Positions 9,071-16,905 of a DNA stretch of 56,273 bases are shown here, in pieces. Where the stretch lies: the NCBI GenBank assembly GCA_045644765.1, contig JAZRHM010000027.1, positions 1 to 56,273 on the forward strand, in the 5' to 3' direction. This DNA comes from JAFTYO01 sp045644765. Lineage in GTDB: Bacteria; Pseudomonadota; Alphaproteobacteria; RF32; CAG-239. The position numbers were made by a program, and so were the translations under genes. Positions within the stretch are counted from its first letter, which is position 1; each line of letters begins with the position of its first letter. The notes under the pieces were generated by a model, which was not told where the DNA came from, ran no database searches, and saw only the letters and a list, made by a program, of their open reading frames with translations.

Positions 9071-9600
9071 TGAAAAAAAATATATTAGTTGTATTGGTCT
9101 TAATGTTATGTTCTTGTGTTGTGAAAATAGACCGTAATGAGCCTGTTAATTCATTTCCAATAGTTAACAATAAAAAAAGTATTTCTCTTATACGTAATCC
9201 TAGTTATGATTTAAAATGGTATAAAGAACATTTTGAAAAGAGTGAAATGTTTTCAGAGGTTTTTACTGACGGTAGAGAAAATGCCGATTATACATTGTAT
9301 ATTTCTGAACAATTAGAACATCCGGCTCACTGCACTCTAACTGCAGTATTGAGCGGATTAACTTATATGATTTTTCCCGGAATATGTAATACTGAAAATT
9401 CACGCACTATTGAATTAAGATTGCAAGATAATCATACACAGAAAATTCAAAGTAATTATCATATTGAAGGCAGTTTTATGTTTTTGGGGCTATTAGCCAT
9501 ACCAGGCATGTTATTTACAGATAATATTTTTACAATGGGTAAAAATACGTATGATAATGCGGCATTAAGAACATATTATATGATGGAATCCTTTGAATAA
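9070..9600 (+). CDS. Hypothetical lipoprotein
   Basis: A 176-residue protein with a lipobox-like end to its signal (VLMLCSC). The mature region has a central hydrophobic stretch (LTAVLSGLTYMIFPGI) and a second one (FMFLGLLAIPGML), so it may be membrane-associated beyond the lipid anchor. Translation is coupled to the upstream lipoprotein by a TAATG overlap, which points to a two-protein unit. No known family recognised. The second era 3'-end copy begins 6 bp after its stop. Confidence 0.72.
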   Translation: MKKNILVVLVLMLCSCVVKIDRNEPVNSFPIVNNKKSISLIRNPSYDLKWYKEHFEKSEMFSEVFTDGRENADYTLYISEQLEHPAHCTLTAVLSGLTYMIFPGICNTENSRTIELRLQDNHTQKIQSNYHIEGSFMFLGLLAIPGMLFTDNIFTMGKNTYDNAALRTYYMMESFE

Positions 9601-9605
9601 GCACA

Positions 9606-9654
9606 TGATGACCCCGCACGTTATACTGATTGGGGATTAAATTTTAATAGTTAG
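9606..9654 (+). repeat. Direct repeat, right copy (displaced era 3' end)
   Basis: Matches 7618-7666 with five mismatches. All five leave the encoded peptide DDPARYTDWGLNFNS and the stop unchanged (GGC/GGA, CTG/TTA, AGC/AGT, TAA/TAG). It has no ribosome binding site or upstream frame, so it is a non-functional remnant. Its end abuts the stop codon of the next minus-strand gene. Confidence 0.85.
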
Positions 9655-10302
9655 TTATAAATATCCTTTTTTATCCAAAAATGTTAAGACAAGGGTAAGA
9701 ATGTATATGCCTAGCATAATATAGACAACAATATAAAGTATTTGTTTATCAGTTAGTGTATGCTTGATTTCTTTTACACCTAATGCACTTCCTTTTACTA
9801 CAAAATTTTGGATAGGATTTTGATGTAAGATACTTATACCTATTTGATCTTGAGGATTAAGAAAATCAAAATTTATAATTAAACTATCTTTATAGGGGGT
9901 TAAATTGGCAGTTACAGATTGCGAAGTGATAGTGTTATCAATGATGTAATGAACCATATCAGCATTTTTAGGAATAATCACCCTTATCGGATCATGACCT
10001 ATTTTGGAAACATCACTACCGGCTAGAGGTTGTTGTCCGTTGTTTTGTAAAATTATATTTGTTTGGTATAAGTCATTATATTCTTTGTTTTTTACACTTA
10101 CCTGAAAATTATTTTCATTTTGTGATGAAATAAAGTTTCTGGATATAGTATCATATCTGATAATCGGTCTATCAATATAAAATTGATATATTCCGAAAAA
10201 CAATGCTGAAAAACCAATAATAAAGGCTCCAACATTGCTGATTAAAAATAACCAAAGCTTATGTAAAAATTTTTTTAATGGTGTTTGTTTTTTTATTCTC
10301 AT
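9655..10302 (-). CDS. Membrane protein with a periplasmic-type domain between two membrane segments
   Basis: Starting at the ATG at 10302, which has AAAGGA 5 nt upstream, the protein has 215 residues. One membrane segment lies near the N-terminus (LISNVGAFIIGFSALFFG) and one near the C-terminus (ILYIVVYIMLGIYILTLVL). A roughly 125-residue beta-rich soluble domain sits between them. No family recognised. It follows the Nudix-like gene by 47 bp on the same strand, so the two may be cotranscribed. Translation from the upstream start at 10386 would overlap that gene and is less likely. Confidence 0.7.
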   Translation of the reverse strand: MRIKKQTPLKKFLHKLWLFLISNVGAFIIGFSALFFGIYQFYIDRPIIRYDTISRNFISSQNENNFQVSVKNKEYNDLYQTNIILQNNGQQPLAGSDVSKIGHDPIRVIIPKNADMVHYIIDNTITSQSVTANLTPYKDSLIINFDFLNPQDQIGISILHQNPIQNFVVKGSALGVKEIKHTLTDKQILYIVVYIMLGIYILTLVLTFLDKKGYL

Positions 10303-10349
10303 ATTTATCCTTTGTTGTAAGATAAAATATAAGAAAAGGTATCGAAGTT

Positions 10350-11363
10350 TTAAAGGTCTCTTTTGTTTGACTTTATAAACAAACATCCGGCAGGATATTT
10401 TTCCATTTTCTCAATAGTTTGCAGGTTTACTTTTAATACGTCTGATACGAATTTTAAGTCAACACCCATTTTTTCAGATGCTTTATTAAAACTTATTTTC
10501 CACGGAGTTTGAGATTGAAGTTCCTGGTAAAGTTTTAATATTTTCTCATCATCATGATTTAAAAGTTTTGAAGCCAGAGCCCACGCGGTAAGCCATTCAT
10601 GCGGATAACGATAATCTGTTTTGGCATTTCTCCCGTCTTCTAACTTATCATTGCCACTTGTATTTCCGTAGCTTATCAACGCTTTAGTCAGCTTTATTTT
10701 TTTATAAACAGCAGCTTCGGAGTTTTGCTCATGAGTATGTATATCTTGAGAACGTTTTGATAACATATCAAGTGTTTCTTCTGATGTTTTAAGAGTGTGA
10801 CAATATGGAGTGATGCACCAAACATCACCTTTGCCGTTCCATAAATTAATGGCAAAATTATCATCTTTTACATTGTCCATTTCAATCAGTTGCATATCAT
10901 TTGGATTAAACTTAAAATCATATATCCCCAAATTACCTAGTTCTTCGTTAGTTTCACGTACAACATTGTTTTGTGCAATGATATTAATGTCATGTGTTAA
11001 AAAAGGCTCATCGTTTATGATAATGATATCATCTTTTTTACCGACTAAAGCTCTTTTCTGAGTTGGTGTTAATGTAGCAAATTCTTGTTCGTTTGTGCGC
11101 TCAGATAAGCCACCCAACGCACCAATGCCATCAGGTTTTCCTGTTTTTGCATTAAGTCTGTTGATAACACCTATATATACATTATCAAGTTCTTTCATAA
11201 CACTATTGGCGTTGCGCAGTTCACCGGAATATAGTGTAACATTAGCGCCACTGCTTTTTATTAAGTTTCTGTTTTGCTCAATATTTAAAATTTGAGAACG
11301 TTTTTCACCTTTTTCGGTGTTTGCGAGGGCTTTTAATAAAGATGTTCTTGATGTATATATCAT
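10350..11363 (-). CDS. Nudix-like hydrolase of unknown substrate
   Basis: A 337-residue protein with a recognisable half Nudix box, VVRETNEELGNLGI, at about residues 133-146 (pattern REx2EExG). A GALGGLSE stretch lies upstream, with more residues between than in a canonical Nudix box. The C-terminal 120 residues (HEWLTAWALASKLL onward) look like a separate helical domain. It lies 58 bp downstream of fucO but behind a terminator, so it probably has its own expression. The Nudix assignment is likely; the substrate is unknown. Confidence 0.65.
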   Translation of the reverse strand: MIYTSRTSLLKALANTEKGEKRSQILNIEQNRNLIKSSGANVTLYSGELRNANSVMKELDNVYIGVINRLNAKTGKPDGIGALGGLSERTNEQEFATLTPTQKRALVGKKDDIIIINDEPFLTHDINIIAQNNVVRETNEELGNLGIYDFKFNPNDMQLIEMDNVKDDNFAINLWNGKGDVWCITPYCHTLKTSEETLDMLSKRSQDIHTHEQNSEAAVYKKIKLTKALISYGNTSGNDKLEDGRNAKTDYRYPHEWLTAWALASKLLNHDDEKILKLYQELQSQTPWKISFNKASEKMGVDLKFVSDVLKVNLQTIEKMEKYPAGCLFIKSNKRDL

Positions 11364-11374
11364 GTGTTATCTCT

Positions 11375-11407
11375 TATAAAAAGGACGGCAAGAAGTTCTT
11401 ACCGTCC
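11375..11407 (-). terminator. Terminator of fucO
   Basis: The stem pairs ggacgg with ccgtcc and extends through aagaa/ttctt with one mismatch. Read on the minus strand, a T run follows. Confidence 0.75.
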
Positions 11408-11420
11408 GTATTGATATTAA

Positions 11421-12581
11421 TTATTTAGAAAATGCTGTTTTATATACTTGTAAAACAAGTTCTTTAGTACATGGGCGAGGGTTGCCACCTGTGCAAACGT
11501 CAGCCATTGCAGCATCAGCTAAAGCCTCTAAATCTGTTTCTTTTACTCCGATTTCTTTTAATGTCAGAGGGATACCTACATCTAAAGATAGTTGTTTAAC
11601 AGCGTCAATAGCAGCTTTTCTATATTCTTCCATATTCATGTCATCAACATCTTTAACACCCATAGCACGGGCTATTTCTTTATATTTTGTGCCTGTATAT
11701 TCTGCATTGAATTCCATCACATATGGAAGTAATACAGCGTTTGCAACTCCGTGCGGAGTATCGTAAAAAGCACTTAGAGGATGGGCCATTCCGTGAACCA
11801 CTCCTAAGCCAACGTTTGAAAATGCCATTCCTGTGACATATTGTCCTAATGCCATATCCTCACGACCTTTAGGATCGTTTTCAACTGCAAGACGTAAAGA
11901 TCTGGCAATAAGCTCTATAGCTTTTAAATTTAATGTGTCGGCTAACTCCCATGCGCCTAAAGTTGTATAACCTTCGATGGCGTGTGTAAGTGCATCCATT
12001 CCGGTGGCAGCAGTTAAAGATTTAGGCATAGATGACATCATATCCGGATCTACAACAGCAACAACCGGAATGTCGTGAGGATCAACACATACAAATTTGC
12101 GACGTTTTTCTTCATCTGTGATAACATAATTGATTGTTGTTTCAGCTGCTGTTCCTGCAGTTGTTGCAACTGCAATAACCGGAACACTTTTGTTTTTTGT
12201 CGGAGCGACACCTTCAAGTGACAGCACATCGTCAAACTCAGGATTGTTTATAATGATACCGATGGCCTTTGCCGTATCTTGTGGTGAACCTCCACCAATA
12301 GCAATCATATAATCGGCATTTGCTTGCTTAAAAGCTTTTAGCCCTTGTTTTACAATATCAACACTCGGATTTGCTTTTACTTTGTCAAAAACTTCATAAG
12401 GAAATTTATTTTCATCCAACAGAGTAGTAACTTTTTCTACAACCTTAAATTTTACTAAGTCGGCATCTGTAACAATTAAAGCTTTTTGAAAATTTCTTGA
12501 TTTAACTTCTGTTACAATTTCTTTAATAGCACCACTTCCGTGATAACTTGTTTCATTTAAAATAAAACGTTTTGCACTCAT
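11421..12581 (-). CDS. fucO: Lactaldehyde reductase / iron-dependent alcohol dehydrogenase
   Basis: Group III iron-containing alcohol dehydrogenase, very similar throughout to FucO, which interconverts L-lactaldehyde and 1,2-propanediol with NAD(H). Visible features are the NAD-binding GGGSPQD, TTAGTAAE and the long stretch INYVITDEEKRRKFVCVDPH. Metal ligands lie in GMDALTHAIEGY and VHGMAHPLSAFYDTPHG. The ATG at 12581 has GAGGAG 8 nt upstream; the listed upstream TTG/GTG starts lack this. No other fucose or rhamnose genes are in the window, so its physiological substrate is open. Strong likeness to gut enterobacterial enzymes suggests transfer. Confidence 0.93.
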   Translation of the reverse strand: MSAKRFILNETSYHGSGAIKEIVTEVKSRNFQKALIVTDADLVKFKVVEKVTTLLDENKFPYEVFDKVKANPSVDIVKQGLKAFKQANADYMIAIGGGSPQDTAKAIGIIINNPEFDDVLSLEGVAPTKNKSVPVIAVATTAGTAAETTINYVITDEEKRRKFVCVDPHDIPVVAVVDPDMMSSMPKSLTAATGMDALTHAIEGYTTLGAWELADTLNLKAIELIARSLRLAVENDPKGREDMALGQYVTGMAFSNVGLGVVHGMAHPLSAFYDTPHGVANAVLLPYVMEFNAEYTGTKYKEIARAMGVKDVDDMNMEEYRKAAIDAVKQLSLDVGIPLTLKEIGVKETDLEALADAAMADVCTGGNPRPCTKELVLQVYKTAFSK

Positions 12582-12735
12582 CTTGTTTCTCCTCAAAACC
12601 ATAATTATAATTACTGTGTCATAATATCATATTTTTTCAAAATAGCTATTATTTTTTTATTTATTTACAGTTTGTGGGGTTGTCAAGTAACATTTTATTG
12701 TTTGAAAAAGCGTATTTATGAAAACAACTTACTGG

Positions 12736-12800
12736 TGTAACAATGTATTACAGGATAAAAATATATCATGAAATATAAATTATGAGAGATATATCATGAA
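12736..12800. promoter_or_regulatory. Possible operators upstream of the XRE gene
   Basis: The fucO-XRE intergenic region holds an inverted repeat TGTAA-N7-TTACA (12736-12752). It also holds two direct copies of atatatcatgaa (12761-12772 and 12789-12800), the second covering the XRE start codon. These are plausible autoregulatory sites. Confidence 0.4.
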
Positions 12801-13140
12801 GGATAAAATAAAAAAATCGTTAGCGCTGAAGGTAAAAGCCTTACGGGAAAGTGCTTCAGTTACACAAGAAGAACTTGCTTATAAGTGTGATGTAAGTTGG
12901 AGAACCATTTCTAATTTGGAAAGAGGTTTGGTTATTCCTGATCTTGTCATGATATATAAAATATCTCAAACATTCAATGTTAGCATAGATTATCTGTTAG
13001 AACTTGATATCAATCAAAACAAGAGCAAAAGCAGGCTCAATAAAGAGCAATATATCATTGAAAAATTGAAATATTCTAATGATAAAGTGTTAGATTATAT
13101 CTTAGATGAGTTAATTTTACTTTTTAAGCATTTTAACTAA
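12796..13140 (+). CDS. XRE-family regulator
   Basis: A 114-residue DNA-binding protein. A Cro/C1 helix-turn-helix fills about residues 10-67 (VTQEELAYKCDVSWRTISNLERG, then FNVSIDYLLEL). A charged helical tail of about 45 residues follows and probably mediates dimerisation. The start has GAGAG 7 nt upstream. It is divergent from fucO and could control it or itself. Its 3' end overlaps a small minus-strand ORF by 8 bp. Confidence 0.88.
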   Translation: MKDKIKKSLALKVKALRESASVTQEELAYKCDVSWRTISNLERGLVIPDLVMIYKISQTFNVSIDYLLELDINQNKSKSRLNKEQYIIEKLKYSNDKVLDYILDELILLFKHFN

Positions 13141-13297
13141 TGTGATTCTTAAATATTTTAGACAATTCTTTAAAAAACTCTTCATATGCGTATTTTGTTA
13201 TTTTAGCGCTACGATGCAGATTGTGTTTTCTTAAATCTTTTATCAATCGATAAAAATTAAGGTTTATTGTTTTAATTTGGCTGATTTTGTTATTCAT
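13133..13297 (-). CDS. Small basic ORF (54 residues)
   Basis: A 54-residue reading frame (MNNKISQIKTINLNFYRL to FFKELSKIFKNHIS) with an ATG and a fair GGAAATT ribosome binding site. It is Lys/Asn-rich and probably helical, with no membrane segment. It converges on the XRE gene with an 8-bp overlap. It fills the gap well and looks protein-like, but no family is recognised. It could be a partner of the XRE protein or chance. Confidence 0.4.
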   Translation of the reverse strand: MNNKISQIKTINLNFYRLIKDLRKHNLHRSAKITKYAYEEFFKELSKIFKNHIS

Positions 13298-13342
13298 AGT
13301 TAATTTCCAATATTTTTATTGATATTTAGTTTTTTATATTGC

Positions 13343-13361
13343 ATAACATTCTATATGTTAT
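13343..13361. promoter_or_regulatory. Inverted repeat upstream of the LysR gene
   Basis: ATAACAT-N5-ATGTTAT, centred about 55 bp before the LysR-type start. The size and place suit a LysR-type autoregulatory box. Confidence 0.4.
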
Positions 13362-13406
13362 ATAAGTAAAAGAGAAGAAACTAATTTCATATGATTGGTA
13401 TATAAA

Positions 13407-14291
13407 ATGGGACATAATATAAAAAGTTCTTTAATAAGAGTTAGACAACTTCTTTGTTTAAGTTCAGCTGTGAAATATGGGGCAATTTCAAAAGCCGCAG
13501 AGAAAAACAATATGAAACAATCTAATTTATCTGTGCAAATAAGAGAGCTGGAAGAAGAGTTGGGAGAAACTCTTATTAGCAGAATTTATAACGGAGTAAA
13601 ATTAACCGAAGCTGGAAACGAAGTTTACACAATTGCCTGTAATTTAGAAAATATTATAAATCGTTCTTATAATCTGAATATAAAGGCTTTTCGTGTGTCT
13701 GGAGATATCAGATTGTGGACAACCGATGGTATAGGAATTTGTTATGTGTCAGATTGTTTCTCAGAGTTTTACAGTAAATATCCTAATGTTAATATAGAAG
13801 TTTTATGTTCTCAAGATAAGCCTAAAGCTGACCAATTTGATATGGCAATGATTTATGAAGAACCTAAAGATAGTTCATTAAAAATCATAAAATGTTATGA
13901 TTTAAAGTTTTCCTTTTTTGCCTCTAAAACATATTTATCCCGTTTCGGATATCCTAAAAGCATAAAAGATGTACAGGAAAATCATCGTGTTTGTAACAAA
14001 TCTAATTATTCAGAAGTATGGAAAAAGTGGGATAATTTTATTTCAAATGTAAAAAATATATCGGCCAGTACAAATTCTTCAACTATGTTGATGCAACTTA
14101 TTAAAGATGGAATAGGAATTGGTTTTTTACCTAAAGGAATAGCATCAAAAGAACATGAACTTATAGAATTATCAAATTTGAATCTGAATTTATCTCATAA
14201 ATATTGGCTTGTTGTTCGTAATGAAGTTAAGGATATTGATAAAATAAAAGCATTAACAAAGTTTATTAAAGATGTATCTGACCAATTATAA
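13407..14291 (+). CDS. LysR-type transcriptional regulator
   Basis: A 294-residue regulator. The N-terminal winged helix is clear (AISKAAEKNNMKQSNLSVQIRELEEELGETLI, about residues 24-55), followed by the linker helix. The C-terminal region is a periplasmic-binding-protein-like effector domain with the usual IKDGIGIGFLPKGIA motif. The inducer is not identifiable. The ATG at 13407 is preferred to the TTG at 13395; no strong ribosome binding site is seen. It runs into the convergent LysR-like gene with a 26-bp overlap. Confidence 0.9.
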   Translation: MGHNIKSSLIRVRQLLCLSSAVKYGAISKAAEKNNMKQSNLSVQIRELEEELGETLISRIYNGVKLTEAGNEVYTIACNLENIINRSYNLNIKAFRVSGDIRLWTTDGIGICYVSDCFSEFYSKYPNVNIEVLCSQDKPKADQFDMAMIYEEPKDSSLKIIKCYDLKFSFFASKTYLSRFGYPKSIKDVQENHRVCNKSNYSEVWKKWDNFISNVKNISASTNSSTMLMQLIKDGIGIGFLPKGIASKEHELIELSNLNLNLSHKYWLVVRNEVKDIDKIKALTKFIKDVSDQL

Positions 14292-14811
14292 AGCGGGCCA
14301 ACTCTATAGCTTGTTTTGAATTCACTGCTGACACCCATATTTTTTGTTTAAAATCTGTACCAATATAGTTTTCAACAACTATAAGTTTTTGGGTGTTTTC
14401 AGGTTTTTTATAACTGACTATAACATCAGCATTTTGCTCGTCTTTGCTTAATATAATTTCGGACTGTTGAAACATATTTAAATTTTTAATTTCCATATTG
14501 TCAGGTATATATAATACTAATGATTTTTTATTTTGTGGCTTAAATATTTCTTTAGATATGCTATCAAACAATTCTTCTAATTCAGATATTAAAATTGACA
14601 ATTTTAGTGCTTCATCAGTTGGAATAACACCTTTATTTGAACGAAGGAAAAGTTGTTTTTGAGTGATATTTTCCAAATCTTTAATGATTTTACTTAAATT
14701 TGAAGCTTTAATGCCATTTTTTTCTGCAGTTATGTTTATGTTGTTATGTGTTATTACCTCATGTAAGTAAAGTAAATTACGAAATAAAATAGATTTTGTT
14801 TTAACAGACAT
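14266..14811 (-). CDS. Short LysR-like protein with reduced effector domain
   Basis: From the ATG at 14811 (GGAG 10 nt upstream) the protein has 181 residues. The first 65 match a LysR-type helix-turn-helix (NNINITAEKNGIKASNLSKIIKDLENITQKQLFLRSNKGVIPT). The remaining 115 residues replace the usual 200-residue ligand domain with a short form ending LARFIIGQI. It overlaps the end of the neighbouring full-length LysR gene by 26 bp, tail to tail. It may be a natural short regulator or an internally deleted one. The frame is intact. Confidence 0.75.
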   Translation of the reverse strand: MSVKTKSILFRNLLYLHEVITHNNINITAEKNGIKASNLSKIIKDLENITQKQLFLRSNKGVIPTDEALKLSILISELEELFDSISKEIFKPQNKKSLVLYIPDNMEIKNLNMFQQSEIILSKDEQNADVIVSYKKPENTQKLIVVENYIGTDFKQKIWVSAVNSKQAIELARFIIGQIHL

Positions 14812-14859
14812 TTGAAAAAATCTCCATAACAACTTCCCCAAAATATATACCTTGTTATC

Positions 14860-14879
14860 AAATTAGTATATACTAATTT
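14860..14879. promoter_or_regulatory. 20-bp perfect palindrome in a divergent promoter region
   Basis: The palindrome aaattagtatatactaattt lies between the short LysR-like gene and the GNAT gene, 26 bp before the GNAT ATG. It is a strong operator candidate for a dimeric regulator, most simply one of the two LysR-type proteins. Confidence 0.55.
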
Positions 14880-14905
14880 AGTTGAAGTCAATATATAATT
14901 TCCAT

Positions 14906-15565
14906 ATGATAACAGACGAAATAAAGATAGTCATCGTATCAAATGATGAAGAATATGCTCAGGCGATGCAAGTTCGCCGTGAGGTCTTTGTCGAAGAACA
15001 AAACATTAGTCCACAAAAAGAATTTGACGGAAACGACCATAGCGCAACACATGTTTTAGCAATTTATGAAAATAAACCTATAGGAACAATGCGTATCAGA
15101 TATTTCAGTAATTTTGTTAAAATGGAGCGTATGTGTGTTTTAAGAGATTTTCGTAAATCAGATGCTTCTGAATTGATTATGCAAAAAGGTATAGAGTTTG
15201 TTGCTCAAAAGGGCTATGAAACAGTTTATGGTATTTGCAAAAAAGAATTATTAAACAGATGGCGTAGAGATGGTTTTGAAAAAATCCCTGATACTCCTGT
15301 TGTTGAACAAAACGGTATGACACTCGTGCCTGTTTGTTGCAAAATTAATAAACCTGATAAATATATCACAATTCAAACAAGTGCCGATATTATAAATGCC
15401 AAAGAGGGAGAATGGTTTGATAATGTTGAAGAAAATGCCGTAAATAGAATTAAAAACTTAACAGATAAGGTAAGAAAAATTAAAGATGCGGAAAATCCGC
15501 AGATTGAACAAACAGATAAATCTTTTGTAAAGTCGTTACATAAGACTGACGATAAAACCTACTAA
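14906..15565 (+). CDS. GNAT acetyltransferase, ElaA-like
   Basis: A 219-residue protein whose first 150 residues are a GNAT N-acyltransferase fold. It has the RREVFVEEQNISPQKEFDG opening, the central strand VLAIYENKPIGTMRIRY and the acceptor-loop region MERMCVLRDFR. The C-terminal 70 residues are charged and helical, beyond the usual fold. The substrate is unknown. The ATG at 14906 and the TTG at 14882 are both possible starts; neither has a strong ribosome binding site. Its 3' end overlaps the convergent permease gene by 30 bp. Confidence 0.82.
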   Translation: MITDEIKIVIVSNDEEYAQAMQVRREVFVEEQNISPQKEFDGNDHSATHVLAIYENKPIGTMRIRYFSNFVKMERMCVLRDFRKSDASELIMQKGIEFVAQKGYETVYGICKKELLNRWRRDGFEKIPDTPVVEQNGMTLVPVCCKINKPDKYITIQTSADIINAKEGEWFDNVEENAVNRIKNLTDKVRKIKDAENPQIEQTDKSFVKSLHKTDDKTY

Positions 15566-16735
15566 AATCACACTCATAAGGGCGCTTCCGAACAATATAA
15601 TTTCGGGAGATGATCGGGTTTCTTTTCTTAGTCTCCAATTTGCTGCAAAAATTCCGAGATAACTTAGTAAAAAAGCAGCACTTGACAGATTAACAATAGA
15701 TGAAAAATCCATAAAAATGATAGATAATATAATTAAAAAACTTGTGAAGGCGTTGCCGTATGTAGCATTCTTAGTAAGAGGTATTGTATATATTTTTGGT
15801 AAAACCTTAAATTTACCCAATGCTTGAGATATTCTGAACATACTAAAGAATGTTGCATTTATACCTGAAATAAAAGCAAGTCCGGCGGCTAAATAAAGAA
15901 AATAATATCCCCATTTACCCAAAAGTTTATTGGCAACCAAAGCAATTGAAGTTTCAGGATCGTGTAATAAATCTGATTGCGGTGTATAATTTAAAACTAC
16001 ATATGCTAAATTAAGGTAAACAAGCATAACGATGATAAGAGTTATATAAATTGCTAAAGCCATTGTTCTTTTGGGTTTATGAACATTTGCGGCAGCATTT
16101 GTTATAACTCCGTAACCGGCATATGCAAAAAAAGTAACACCAACACTATGTAAGAAGTCAAAATATTCAATTTGCTTTGATGAAATAAAAGCAAGTTGTA
16201 AATTTGATTGATAATAAGCCGATGATATTATTATAATGAGGATAGATAATTTTAGGATAACGATAAATGTTTCCACCCATCCCACATCTGCGGCAGTTTG
16301 CATATTAAGCCAAGCTAAAATAATGGTTATTCCGACTGCAAATAAATTTGTATAAAGTAAATGATTTGATATCGGTTTGACAAGTTCAACAGCGTATATT
16401 CCGAAAGATTTTGCAAGCATTGCTATGGAAACTGCCGATGCTATCATATATATTAAAGAAAGTCCGCCTGAAACAAATTTAGTTTTAAATGCAATATGAA
16501 AATAATCTGTAAGCCCACCTGATTGAGGATATCGACCTGCAAGTTTGGCATAAGAATATCCTGAAAAAATTGCAGTAATTCCTGCTATAAAAAAAGCAAT
16601 ATAAGTCATGTTTCCGGCAAGCAGTATAACTTGTCCCAATAAAGCAAAAATTCCGGCTCCGATAATTGAGCCAAGTCCTAATGATATAACATTTAATAAA
16701 CTTAAATCTTTTTTTTTATTTTCTAAAATAGACAC
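15536..16735 (-). CDS. APC-family amino acid permease
   Basis: A 399-residue inner-membrane transporter with about 11-12 hydrophobic segments. The family opening is present (LSLLNVISLGLGSIIGAGIFALLG), as is the segment FFAYAGYGVITNAAANVHKPKRTM. It imports or exchanges amino acids or related amines by cation symport or antiport; the substrate cannot be read from sequence. Translation begins at a GTG with AAGGAG 7 nt upstream, which decides the start. It is convergent with the GNAT gene, overlapping by 30 bp. Confidence 0.88.
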   Translation of the reverse strand: MSILENKKKDLSLLNVISLGLGSIIGAGIFALLGQVILLAGNMTYIAFFIAGITAIFSGYSYAKLAGRYPQSGGLTDYFHIAFKTKFVSGGLSLIYMIASAVSIAMLAKSFGIYAVELVKPISNHLLYTNLFAVGITIILAWLNMQTAADVGWVETFIVILKLSILIIIISSAYYQSNLQLAFISSKQIEYFDFLHSVGVTFFAYAGYGVITNAAANVHKPKRTMALAIYITLIIVMLVYLNLAYVVLNYTPQSDLLHDPETSIALVANKLLGKWGYYFLYLAAGLAFISGINATFFSMFRISQALGKFKVLPKIYTIPLTKNATYGNAFTSFLIILSIIFMDFSSIVNLSSAAFLLSYLGIFAANWRLRKETRSSPEIILFGSALMSVILVGFIVSLM

Positions 16736-16905
16736 AGATTTACTCCTTTTATTTTTGATAATAGAATTAATTGTAATAAAGTTAAATTCAAGAGCTTCTA
16801 AATTAGAAAATAAATGTTAATTTTTGTTGCTATATATAAAAATAGCTATTGAAAAAACAAATTTAGGTGTATATAGTAGCTTTGGAAATAAGAATAACAG
16901 TATAA

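Larger units (their letters stand above)
7667..9605. mobile_element. Putative inserted islet between era 3'-end repeats
   Basis: About 1.9 kb bounded by a direct repeat of the era 3' end. Contents: a TM2-like membrane protein, a structured leader, an XRE regulator and two lipoproteins. No integrase is present, so this would be a non-autonomous or decayed element. Duplication of the end of a target gene, with the reading frame kept by synonymous differences, is what site-specific integration into a coding gene leaves. Imperfect homologous recombination is the main alternative. Confidence 0.45.

Noticed and set aside
8346..9600. Toxin-antitoxin or prophage control region
   Set aside because: The XRE gene and lipoproteins lack any phage structural gene or recognisable toxin; a small regulated lipoprotein unit explains them better.
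10810..11061. 83-residue plus-strand ORF within the Nudix-like gene
   Set aside because: Antisense shadow with no ribosome binding site.
14906..15565. Acyl-homoserine-lactone synthase
   Set aside because: The fold is GNAT-like, but the conserved residues match ElaA-type acetyltransferases rather than LuxI.
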